From assembly GCA_016284575.1 (NCBI GenBank), contig JAEEPD010000006.1, positions 1 to 6,915 on the forward strand: DNA of 6,915 nt. The letters are read 5' to 3'. The notes under the pieces were generated by a model. That model saw nothing but the letters and a program-made list of their open reading frames with translations. It did not search any database and was not told where the DNA came from. Made by a program: the position numbers and the translations under genes. The stretch is from Bacillota bacterium. GTDB lineage: Bacteria > Bacillota > Clostridia > Peptostreptococcales > Anaerovoracaceae. Every line of letters starts with the position of its first letter. Positions within the stretch are counted from its first letter, which is position 1. Shown one piece after another: positions 1-6,227 of the stretch.

Positions 1-742
1 CATCATCGTGGAGCACATTTGCGCCCATGTAGCTCATCTCTCTGAGCTCGCTGTAATTCATGAAAGGAATGGTCAGCGGATCCTTTACGATGCGCGGATC
101 GGTGACGAGAAAGCCGCTTACATCGGTCCAGTTTTCATACACGTCGGCACCCACAATATTGGCGATGACTGCGCCTGAGATATCGCTGCCGCCTCTTGTC
201 ATGACCTTGATCCTGCCATTGGGAAGGAAACCGTAGAAGCCGGGGATGACTATTTTTTTCTCTGTCTGTACACGCTTTCCGAAAAGCTCTTTTATCTTTT
301 CGAAATCAAAACTGCCATCGTAATTGAAGGCCATGAAATCAGCCGCGTCAACGAACTCGGCATCCAGGTATTCCGCCAGGCAGAGCGCTGTAAGATATTC
401 GCCCCTGCTTACCAGATAATCGGTCTCCACATTGCGGTCGAGATGGCTTCTTATCTCGGCAAATTCAGACTCCAGGTCCAGCTTAAGCCCCAGAGCATCC
501 TTTATCCTGCGGTATTTGGATTCAACCATTCCAAGTATTTCTTCATATGAGACCCCGTATCGTATATGCTCCCGGAGAAGATACAGAAGGTCTGTAACCT
601 TGTGGTCCTCATGGCTTTCCTTGCCGCAGGCGCTGGTTACTATGAACTTTCTTGCCGGGTCAGCCTCCGCTATCTGCTTTACTTTCCTGAACTGTTCGGC
701 ATTTGCCACGCTGGAGCCGCCGAATTTAGCTACTTTAAACAT
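1..742 (-). CDS. lysC: Aspartate kinase, second tandem copy (partial, C-terminus beyond left edge)
   Basis: The enzyme phosphorylates L-aspartate with ATP to give 4-phospho-aspartate, the entry step to lysine, methionine and threonine. The open frame starts with MFKVAKFGGSSVA at base 742 and runs without a stop off base 1, giving 247 codons of the amino-acid-kinase domain. The KFGGSS nucleotide-binding motif (about residues 6-11), SRGEYLTA (about 112-119), TRGGSD (about 182-187) and the ENWTDVSGF/TDPR segment (about 203-217) are all present, so the visible catalytic part looks intact. The two C-terminal ACT domains expected from its neighbour lie outside the window. By hand alignment it matches the adjacent kinase at about 208 of 247 residues, with no gaps. 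It begins 9 bp after that gene's stop codon, so co-transcription is very likely. Assignment as aspartate kinase is firm. Whether it is feedback-sensitive cannot be judged here. Confidence 0.95.
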   Translation of the reverse strand, partial: MFKVAKFGGSSVANAEQFRKVKQIAEADPARKFIVTSACGKESHEDHKVTDLLYLLREHIRYGVSYEEILGMVESKYRRIKDALGLKLDLESEFAEIRSHLDRNVETDYLVSRGEYLTALCLAEYLDAEFVDAADFMAFNYDGSFDFEKIKELFGKRVQTEKKIVIPGFYGFLPNGRIKVMTRGGSDISGAVIANIVGADVYENWTDVSGFLVTDPRIVKDPLTIPFMNYSELREMSYMGANVLHDD

Positions 743-750
743 GTCCCTTT
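743..750 (-). promoter_or_regulatory. Weak, closely spaced ribosome binding site of the second kinase
   Basis: Between the stop of the upstream kinase and this start the minus strand reads CAAAGGGAC and then ATG. The AAAGG core leaves only about 3 nt before the start, shorter than the usual 5-9. A second purine run (AAGAAGGGG) lies in the last codons of the upstream gene but is about 15 nt away, which is too far. The MFKVAKFGGSS start is fixed by alignment with the paralogue, so initiation probably relies on coupling to the upstream gene. Confidence 0.4.
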
Positions 751-751
751 G

Positions 752-2101
752 CTATGACCCCTTCTTCATATTCTCTTCTTCTATGATGAACTTGTTGTAT
801 ATGCACTGAATTGCTTTCTCAAAGTCCTTATTGTCTACGCCCACCATAATGGAAAGCTCATCGCTTCCCTGGTTGATGATCTTGATATTGATCTTATTCC
901 TTCCAAGCTCTGCCAGGAAGCTTCCCGCCATGCCAGGAACGGCTCTCATGGCCCTTCCCACGACGGCGATGAGGGAGATATTATCCTCTACATAGATCTC
1001 GTCAGGCCGCACGTCCTTTTTGATGCGCTCGATGACATCGTATACCACACCCTCAAAATCCTTTGTCTGCACAAGCACAGAGAAGGTGTCCACCGTAATG
1101 GGGGCGCTTTCAATGGATATTTTGTATTCTTCAAGGACAGTGAGTATCTTTTTGAGGAAGCCCACCTCGGCGGAGGAATGGCTCTTTATGACCGTGAGCA
1201 CGGAATAGTCTCTTCGCCCGGTTATTCCTGTAATGGCATGGGGCGGATTGACCTTGTCGTACTCGCTGCAATCGTTCATTATCATGGTCCCGGGGTTTTC
1301 GGGATCGTTGGTGTTCCTGATATTGATTGGTATCGACTTCATCCTTACGGGGAAGATGGCATCGTCGTGAAGCACATTGGCACCCATGTAGCTCATCTCC
1401 CTGAGCTCGTTGTAATTCAGGTAAGCTATGGGGAGCGGATCCTTTACGATGCGTGGGTCGGTTACCATAAAGCCGCTCACATCCGTCCAGTTTTCGTAAA
1501 CGTCCGCGTTTGTAATGTTAGCGATGACGGCTCCCGATATATCGCTGCCGCCGCGGCTCATGATCTTTAATTTTCCATTGGGAAGAAAGCCGTAAAAGCC
1601 AGGGATCACCAGCTTTTTATCCGTATTGAGATATGCGCTGAAAAGCTCTTCTATGCGCTCAAAATCAAAGCTTCCGTCGAAATTGAAGGCTATGAAATCC
1701 TGAGCGTCTGCAAAATCCGCGTCCAGGTATTCCGCCAGGCAGCGGGCTGTAAGATACTCGCCACGGCTGACGAGATAATCCGTAGAAACATTGCGGTCCA
1801 GATGGCTTCTGATCTCGGCAAACTCAGATTCAAGATCCAGCTTAAGGCCCAGCTCCTCCTTTATCCTGCGGTATTTTGATTCCACAGCGCCCAGCATGTC
1901 CTCGTAGGACACTCCGTAGCGTATGTGCTCCCTGCAAAGGTAAAGAAGATCCGTCACCTTGTGGTCCTCGTGGCTTTCCTTGCCGCAGGCGCTGGTGACT
2001 ATGAATTTTCTTGACTTGTCTGCTTCTACTATTGCTTTGACTTTTCTGAACTGCTCGGCGTTTGCCACACTGGAGCCGCCGAATTTTGCTACTTTAATCA
2101 T
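752..2101 (-). CDS. lysC: Aspartate kinase, first tandem copy (complete)
   Basis: This is a monofunctional aspartate kinase of 449 residues, the usual length for the class with a catalytic domain plus two ACT domains. Visible catalytic motifs are KFGGSSVA (6-13), the SRGE stretch (112-115), SRGGSD (182-187), ENWTDVSGF with TDPR (203-217) and GANVLHDDAIFP (240-251). The last is a form I associate with clostridial kinases, where others have LHPR. ACT 1 spans about residues 300-370 (VLTVIKSHSSAEVGFLKKIL and on) and ACT 2 about 375-440 (SLIAVVGRAMRAVPGMAGSF and on). In this family such domains bind lysine or threonine for feedback inhibition, but the effector cannot be read from the sequence. The start lies 29 bp after hom, preceded by a modest GGGA about 8 nt upstream. 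A short charged tail (EEENMKKGS) follows ACT 2. Confidence 0.97.
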   Translation of the reverse strand: MIKVAKFGGSSVANAEQFRKVKAIVEADKSRKFIVTSACGKESHEDHKVTDLLYLCREHIRYGVSYEDMLGAVESKYRRIKEELGLKLDLESEFAEIRSHLDRNVSTDYLVSRGEYLTARCLAEYLDADFADAQDFIAFNFDGSFDFERIEELFSAYLNTDKKLVIPGFYGFLPNGKLKIMSRGGSDISGAVIANITNADVYENWTDVSGFMVTDPRIVKDPLPIAYLNYNELREMSYMGANVLHDDAIFPVRMKSIPINIRNTNDPENPGTMIMNDCSEYDKVNPPHAITGITGRRDYSVLTVIKSHSSAEVGFLKKILTVLEEYKISIESAPITVDTFSVLVQTKDFEGVVYDVIERIKKDVRPDEIYVEDNISLIAVVGRAMRAVPGMAGSFLAELGRNKINIKIINQGSDELSIMVGVDNKDFEKAIQCIYNKFIIEEENMKKGS

Positions 2102-2130
2102 TTATTATTCCCGGACAAAACCCCTGATCT

Positions 2131-3288
2131 TTATAAGATCTCTGCTATGAATACATTGTTGTCGTTTGCCTGCTCGACTATCTCCTTAAGTCTTGCGAAG
2201 CTGATGCCTGAGGCTATAAAGGCGCCCGAGCCCACGGTCTTGGTGACAAGGGCTCCAAAGGCAGTAAGCTTGGAGGGTCTGATGTAGAAATTATGGAGGC
2301 TTTCTGTGGATACGGGCAGCGTCCTTACCTCTTCAGCCCTTTCCTCCTCTGCCAGCATCACATCGATCATGTCCTGCACCACCGCATGGGCTGTGGGAAG
2401 GGATCCTGCGCCCTGCCCGACAAAGGTGGCTGCGCCCAGATTGTGACTGACGCACTGAAGAGCGTTGAAGTTGAGGCTTATTCCTGCCATCATGCTGTCC
2501 GCGGGGATAAAGCTGGGGACAACGCCTATGTCTATGGCTTTGCTTCCGTCAGCGTTCTTTACCAGAGCACCATGGCCTATGAGCTTGCACACAAGGCCGT
2601 TCTTTTTGCAGTACTCCATATCCTGCATGCCTATGTTTCTGATGCCGTAGGCAGGTATCTCCTCGGGGCTGACATAGGTATTGAAGGCCCTTACGGCGCT
2701 GATGCAGCACTTGTAGCGCACATCGTAGCCGTCGATGTCGTCCGTGGGATCGGCCTCCGCATAGCCGAGCTTCTGGGCCTCAGCAAGAAGCTCCGCAAAG
2801 TCCTTGCCCTCAGATGTCATGCGGCTGAGGATGTAATTTGTGGTGCCGTTCATGATGCCCGAAAAGCTTTCTATGTTCTCTTCCCTCGCGACACGGCCGA
2901 GATTGGCTATCCAGGGAATGCCGCCGCCTGTGGATGCCTCATAGGCGAGGCAGCGGTTATTTGCAGCTGCTGCAGCAGCCAGCTCCGGGTAGAAGCTTGC
3001 CAGCATCTTCTTATTTGAAGTGATCACATGCTTTCCCGCTTCAAGAGCAGCCTTTACATAGCTGTGAGCAGGCTCCAGGCCGCCCATCATCTCGGCGACC
3101 AGCTCGATCTCGGGATCATTTACGATCTCGTTGAAATCAGTTGTGCGTCTGGGATCGTCGATCTCGTTCTCGTCCTTGACCAGTATCTTCTTTATTTCAA
3201 GAGCAGCGGTATTTCTGCTTTCCTTGGCGTCGATGATGGCTCTTACTCCGCTGCCTACAACGCCGCAGCCCAGCAATGCAATTTTCAT
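2131..3288 (-). CDS. hom: Homoserine dehydrogenase, short form without a recognisable ACT domain
   Basis: The enzyme reduces L-aspartate 4-semialdehyde to L-homoserine with NAD(P)H, at the branch leading to threonine and methionine. The N-terminal Rossmann fold opens with GCGVVG (7-12). Next come EMMGG (66-70), SNKKML (91-96, in the place of the usual TANK motif), GGGIPWI (121-127) and GIMNGTTNYILSRM (144-157). The catalytic signature YAEADPTDDIDGYD with Lys193 falls at 176-193, and GQGAGSLPTAHAV at 291-303. At 385 residues it is shorter than the roughly 400-430 residues typical of Gram-positive enzymes that end in an ACT domain. The last 60 or so residues (from HNFYIRPSK at 332) resemble only scraps of such a domain. 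AAAGG about 7 nt upstream supports the ATG at 3288. It is first in the leftward operon with the two kinases and lies back to back with thrC. Confidence 0.97.
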   Translation of the reverse strand: MKIALLGCGVVGSGVRAIIDAKESRNTAALEIKKILVKDENEIDDPRRTTDFNEIVNDPEIELVAEMMGGLEPAHSYVKAALEAGKHVITSNKKMLASFYPELAAAAAANNRCLAYEASTGGGIPWIANLGRVAREENIESFSGIMNGTTNYILSRMTSEGKDFAELLAEAQKLGYAEADPTDDIDGYDVRYKCCISAVRAFNTYVSPEEIPAYGIRNIGMQDMEYCKKNGLVCKLIGHGALVKNADGSKAIDIGVVPSFIPADSMMAGISLNFNALQCVSHNLGAATFVGQGAGSLPTAHAVVQDMIDVMLAEEERAEEVRTLPVSTESLHNFYIRPSKLTAFGALVTKTVGSGAFIASGISFARLKEIVEQANDNNVFIAEIL

Positions 3289-3316
3289 ATCTTACCTTTC
3301 GTTTAATAATATTTGT

Positions 3317-3346
3317 TTCTGAAATAAATACACTTGTTTTTATAAT
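3317..3346 (+). promoter_or_regulatory. Candidate promoter of the thrC operon
   Basis: A perfect TATAAT -10 sits at 3341-3346. The best -35 at acceptable spacing is TTCTGA at 3317-3322, with an 18-bp spacer and only 3 of 6 consensus matches. Transcription would start near 3353 and give a leader of about 40 nt before the thrC ATG. The -10 is convincing and the -35 is weak, so an activator or another element may contribute. AT-rich sequence produces such matches by chance, so confidence is moderate. Confidence 0.45.
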
Positions 3347-3362
3347 GCGAACATGTTAGCAT
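3345..3362. promoter_or_regulatory. Imperfect palindrome, candidate operator for both operons
   Basis: ATGCGAACATGTTAGCAT reads as its own reverse complement except for one base pair (8 of 9 pairs), around a perfect AACATGTT core at 3350-3357. Two more complementary pairs occur further out, at 3342/3365 and 3343/3364. It covers the end of the thrC -10 and all of the hom -10, which is where a dimeric repressor would block both. There is no loop and no T-tract, so it is not an intrinsic terminator. The binding protein is unknown. The HTH-ACT protein encoded at 5785-6222 is one candidate, by inference only. Confidence 0.5.
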
Positions 3363-3381
3363 AATGCATCCAATAATTCAA
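3353..3381 (-). promoter_or_regulatory. Candidate promoter of the hom-lysC-lysC operon
   Basis: On the minus strand TTGAAT (3381-3376) is followed after 17 bp by TAACAT (3358-3353), each with 4 of 6 consensus matches. A TG lies one base upstream of the -10, giving an extended -10 (TGCTAACAT). The start would fall near 3346, leaving a leader of about 58 nt. Its -10 lies only 7 bp from the thrC -10 on the other strand, so both promoters could hardly be occupied at once. Confidence 0.4.
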
Positions 3382-3391
3382 GGAGTTTATT

Positions 3392-4894
3392 ATGCAAAAA
3401 TATGTTAGCAGCAGAAATAAAAATGAATACGTTTCCGCAGCACAGGCCATCATAAACGGCCTGTCTCCAGACGGAGGCCTCTATACCCCGGTCAGCCTTG
3501 GAAAAGGTCCCGATCCATCGGAGCTTGCAGGCAAAAGCTATCAGGATATAGCTAAAGTCGTCATAGCATCTGTCTTCAATGAGTTTTCAAAGGAAGAGAT
3601 ATCAGCCTGCGTAGACGCAGCTTATGACAGCAAATTCGATGACAGCCGCATCGTCCCCTTAAGAGATTACAGCAGCGGAAGCATCATGGAGCTCTGGCAC
3701 GGCCCCACCAGCGCCTTCAAGGATCTGGCCCTAACGATTTTACCACATCTGCTGACTCTTTCATACAGAAAAACAGGAGAAAGCAAGACCGTTGCCATAC
3801 TTACGGCCACAAGCGGAGATACGGGAAAGGCTGCCCTTTCGGGCTTTGCAGACGTTCCGGATACGGATATAACCGTGTTCTATCCAAGGGATGGTGTATC
3901 AAAGGTTCAGCAGCTGCAGATGCAGACAGCAAGGGGCTCAAACGTTGAAGTCGTTGCGGTGGAAGGCAATTTTGATGACTGCCAGCGCATGGTAAAGGAG
4001 GCCTGTTCCTCTGCCAATGTACTTGGTGCCTGCAATGGCGTAACTATATCCAGCGCCAACTCCATCAATATAGGAAGACTGGTTCCCCAGATCGTCTATT
4101 ACTATTCTGCCTATGCAGAGCTCTTAAATAAAGGTATTATTCATAAAGGTAATTATGTAAACTTCTCTGTCCCCACAGGAAACTTTGGAGATATACTGGC
4201 AGGCTTCATGGCAAAGCAGCTGGGACTGCCCGTGGGAAGACTTATCTGCGCCTCCAATTCCAACAATGTGCTCACGGACTTTATAAACAGCGGTACATAT
4301 GATGCAGGACGGCCCTTCTATACCACCATCTCACCGTCCATGGACATACTCGTATCCAGCAATCTGGAAAGGCTGCTGTTTATGATGAGCGGAGATGACC
4401 ACATGGTCAGCAGCCTGATGAAGGAGCTTAAGGATAAGGGCTCCTACACCGTAAGCAGCACGCTCCTGAAGGAGATACAAAACAGTTTTGCCGCATACTG
4501 GTGCTCTGAGGAAGAATGCAGGGCTGAAATAGCCAAGATGTTCAGCAAAGAAAACATTCTCATCGACCCACATACAGCAGTTGCCGCCTTCGCAGCGGAT
4601 AAATACAGGAAGGAAAGCGGCGATGAACGCCCCATGGTGGTGCTGTCCACAGCCTCTCCCTACAAGTTCTCCAAAAATGTGCTCGGCTGCATAAGCGGCG
4701 ATGTCCCTGAAAATGAATTCCTCTGTATGGAAAGGCTCAAAGAGCTCAGCGGACTGAGTATCCCTGAAGGCCTGGCCGAGCTGGAATCACTGCCCGTAAG
4801 ATTCACTAAAAGCATAGCAAAAGACAAGGGCATTGTCTTTATAGCAGATAAAATGGAACGGCTGAGCCGCATCAGACAGGAGGAAAACAGATGA
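3392..4894 (+). CDS. thrC: Threonine synthase (PLP-dependent)
   Basis: The enzyme converts O-phospho-L-homoserine to L-threonine and phosphate, the last pathway step, using pyridoxal phosphate in the cytosol. The N-terminus (KYVSSRNKNEYVSAAQAI, then LSPDGGLYTP at 24-33) is typical of the longer threonine synthase class with an extra N-terminal domain. The PLP lysine is Lys110 in HGPTSAFKDLAL (103-114). TATSGDTGKAAL (138-149) and the phosphate-binding PTGNFGD (261-267) follow, and DPHTAVA (392-398) lies near the C-terminus. The 500-residue length is normal for this class. AAGGAG at 3380-3385 with a 6-nt spacer fixes the start. Its stop overlaps the thrB start by 4 bp, so the two are translationally coupled. 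No key residue appears lost. Confidence 0.97.
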   Translation: MQKYVSSRNKNEYVSAAQAIINGLSPDGGLYTPVSLGKGPDPSELAGKSYQDIAKVVIASVFNEFSKEEISACVDAAYDSKFDDSRIVPLRDYSSGSIMELWHGPTSAFKDLALTILPHLLTLSYRKTGESKTVAILTATSGDTGKAALSGFADVPDTDITVFYPRDGVSKVQQLQMQTARGSNVEVVAVEGNFDDCQRMVKEACSSANVLGACNGVTISSANSINIGRLVPQIVYYYSAYAELLNKGIIHKGNYVNFSVPTGNFGDILAGFMAKQLGLPVGRLICASNSNNVLTDFINSGTYDAGRPFYTTISPSMDILVSSNLERLLFMMSGDDHMVSSLMKELKDKGSYTVSSTLLKEIQNSFAAYWCSEEECRAEIAKMFSKENILIDPHTAVAAFAADKYRKESGDERPMVVLSTASPYKFSKNVLGCISGDVPENEFLCMERLKELSGLSIPEGLAELESLPVRFTKSIAKDKGIVFIADKMERLSRIRQEENR

Positions 4895-5766
4895 TAAGAA
4901 TCACAGCACCTGCAAGCAGCGCCAATATAGGTCCAGGCTTCGACTGCCTTGGCATAGCCCTGAATCTTTATAATGTATTTACGGTGGAGCCGGACGAATA
5001 CACAACGCTCACAGGAGTCGAAGAGCGCTTCAACAACAGCGACAATCTCTTCCTCCAGGCTTACAGGGAGGGCTGCAGAGAGATAGGTGCAAAGCCCCTT
5101 GAACTTAAGGTGGATTTTGACTGCGACATACCCGTCTGCAGGGGCCTTGGGTCCAGTTCTGCCCTGCTCTGCGCAGGCCTTTTTGCAGCCAACAGCCTTC
5201 ACGGAGAGCCCATGGACAGAGACGAGCTGTTCCAGCTGGCTGCAAAAATGGAGGGTCACCCTGACAACGTGGCGCCCTGCATCTACGGCGGCCTCACCGC
5301 AGCAGCCCAGGCCGGAGGACATTTCGTATGCCGTCAGTTCTCCATACATCCGGACTATAAGTTCACTGCCCTTATACCGGACTTTGAGGTGAGCACCGAA
5401 ATAGCCAGAAGCGTCCTCCCCTCTGAATACAGCAGGGAGACGGTGGTAAAGAATTCTTCGAATCTTATGCTTCTCTGCTCTGCCTTGGCCAACGGAGACA
5501 TCGAGCTTTTAAGAGCTGTGGGAAAGGACTACATCCATGAGCCATACAGAAGATCCCTCATCCGCGGCTACGATGACATCAAAAAAATAGCCGAGGAGGA
5601 CTGCGGCGGCGTGGTCTTTATAAGCGGCTCAGGCTCAACCCTACTTCTTCTTCATCAGAAGGAGCTCAGCTACAGAGCCCTCTCCCACATCGCAGCCATA
5701 AAGGACCCGGTCTGGACCGTAAAGGAGCTCCACATAGCAGAAGGCTCCAGTGTCTGCAGGATATAG
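4891..5766 (+). CDS. thrB: Homoserine kinase (GHMP family)
   Basis: The enzyme phosphorylates L-homoserine with ATP to O-phospho-homoserine, the substrate of the threonine synthase encoded just upstream. The three GHMP-kinase motifs are in order. Motif 1 is APASSANIGPGFD (6-18). Motif 2 is the phosphate-binding loop PVCRGLGSSSAL (81-92). Motif 3 is GVVFISGSGSTLL (240-252), which replaces the common SGSGPT by SGSGST. EGHPDNVAP (121-129) matches the family's conserved segment. At 291 residues the length is usual (about 280-310). AGGAGG at 4878-4883, inside the end of thrC, with a 7-nt spacer supports the ATG in the 4-bp overlap. The order thrC then thrB, the reverse of the enterobacterial thrABC order, is simply a variant. 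Confidence 0.97.
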   Translation: MIRITAPASSANIGPGFDCLGIALNLYNVFTVEPDEYTTLTGVEERFNNSDNLFLQAYREGCREIGAKPLELKVDFDCDIPVCRGLGSSSALLCAGLFAANSLHGEPMDRDELFQLAAKMEGHPDNVAPCIYGGLTAAAQAGGHFVCRQFSIHPDYKFTALIPDFEVSTEIARSVLPSEYSRETVVKNSSNLMLLCSALANGDIELLRAVGKDYIHEPYRRSLIRGYDDIKKIAEEDCGGVVFISGSGSTLLLLHQKELSYRALSHIAAIKDPVWTVKELHIAEGSSVCRI

Positions 5767-5784
5767 CAGCTCAGAGGGGAAAAC

Positions 5785-6222
5785 ATGAAAAGCGATTATC
5801 TGATAGTAAACAAGAAGATACTCCCGGAATACCTGGAAAAGGTGATTGAGGCCAGAAATCTTCTCGAAAGCAGGCAGCTTAAGACCGTAAGCGAAGCCGC
5901 GGCAAGGGTCGGGATATCAAGAAACACTTATTATAAATACAAGGACTTCGTTTTCGAGCCCAAGGACAGCCAGCAGAGTCACAGAGCCGTCATAAGCCTT
6001 ATTCTTAAGCATGTGGCAGGCGCCCTCTCTGCAGTTATAAATGTGCTCTCGGAAAACGGCACCAGCATACTTACCATATCCCAGTCAGTACCCATTTCCG
6101 GCAAGGCTAATGTGCTCATATCCCTTGACATTACCGCCATAAGCTGCACCGCGGAGGAGCTGATCACCAAGCTTTCCATCCTTGAATGCGTCAACAGCGC
6201 CAAGCTGGACGCCATCGAATAA
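5785..6222 (+). CDS. HTH-ACT domain protein, PheB / UPF0735 family, candidate amino-acid-sensing regulator
   Basis: This small cytosolic protein has 145 residues. Residues about 34-54 (TVSEAAARVGISRNTYYKYK and on) form a convincing helix-turn-helix. Residues about 68-142 form one ACT domain, with the NGTSILTISQSVPISGKANV stretch characteristic of the UPF0735 group that includes Bacillus PheB. The ACT ligand loop, often DRPG, reads HVAG here, so the glycine is kept but the acidic residue is not. The role of the family is not firmly established in my knowledge; amino-acid-responsive transcription control is the plausible reading. It lies 18 bp after thrB behind a strong AGAGGGGA site, so it belongs to the thr operon. 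Its place beside threonine genes, with no phenylalanine or chorismate gene in the window, suggests it senses threonine or a related amino acid. Confidence 0.9.
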   Translation: MKSDYLIVNKKILPEYLEKVIEARNLLESRQLKTVSEAAARVGISRNTYYKYKDFVFEPKDSQQSHRAVISLILKHVAGALSAVINVLSENGTSILTISQSVPISGKANVLISLDITAISCTAEELITKLSILECVNSAKLDAIE

Positions 6223-6227
6223 AAACC

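Larger units (their letters stand above)
1..2101. repeat. Tandem duplication of the aspartate kinase gene, 1359-bp period
   Basis: Bases 1-742 align without gaps to 1360-2101. The repeat unit is one kinase gene plus its 9-bp spacer. Similarity stops at the start codons: upstream of 742 lies the 3' end of the other kinase, and upstream of 2101 lies the hom spacer. Several blocks are almost identical at the base level, for example around 597-636 against 1956-1995. Others are clearly diverged, for example the region encoding residues 145-183. The left boundary of the second copy is outside the window. Confidence 0.93.
3289..3391. promoter_or_regulatory. Divergent hom / thrC intergenic region
   Basis: These 103 bp are clearly richer in A and T than the flanking genes and must hold the control elements of both transcription units. 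They contain the thrC ribosome site, candidate promoters in both directions and an 18-bp imperfect palindrome, each listed separately. The region is too short for a T-box or another large leader riboswitch. I saw no leader peptide rich in Thr or Ile codons, so attenuation of the enterobacterial type is not indicated. Confidence 0.85.

Noticed and set aside
1..742. The second kinase as a truncated pseudogene
   Set aside because: The frame is open with all visible motifs intact up to base 1. The truncation is the window edge.
432..809. Plus-strand open frames opposite the kinase genes, with similar peptides near 566-757 and 1959-2150
   Set aside because: The peptides resemble each other only because the kinase gene is duplicated. 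They are antisense shadows, not a repeated small gene.
2963..2979. A CTG/CAG-rich short repeat and palindrome
   Set aside because: It encodes a run of alanines (about residues 104-109) in a Hom helix. It is low-complexity coding sequence, not a regulatory repeat.
2293..3018. A 241-codon open frame on the plus strand opposite hom
   Set aside because: It lies antisense within the strongly conserved hom gene, has no ribosome site or recognisable motif, and its composition is what reverse-strand reading of a GC-moderate gene gives.
4660..5349. A 229-codon open frame on the minus strand opposite the thrC/thrB junction
   Set aside because: Both sense genes are certain from catalytic motifs. The antisense frame spans their overlap and resembles no family I know.
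6186..6227. Upstream ATG of the VOC gene at 6186
   Set aside because: It would add 14 Arg/Gln-rich residues encoded out of frame inside the HTH-ACT gene. The family's conserved start fits the ATG at 6228.
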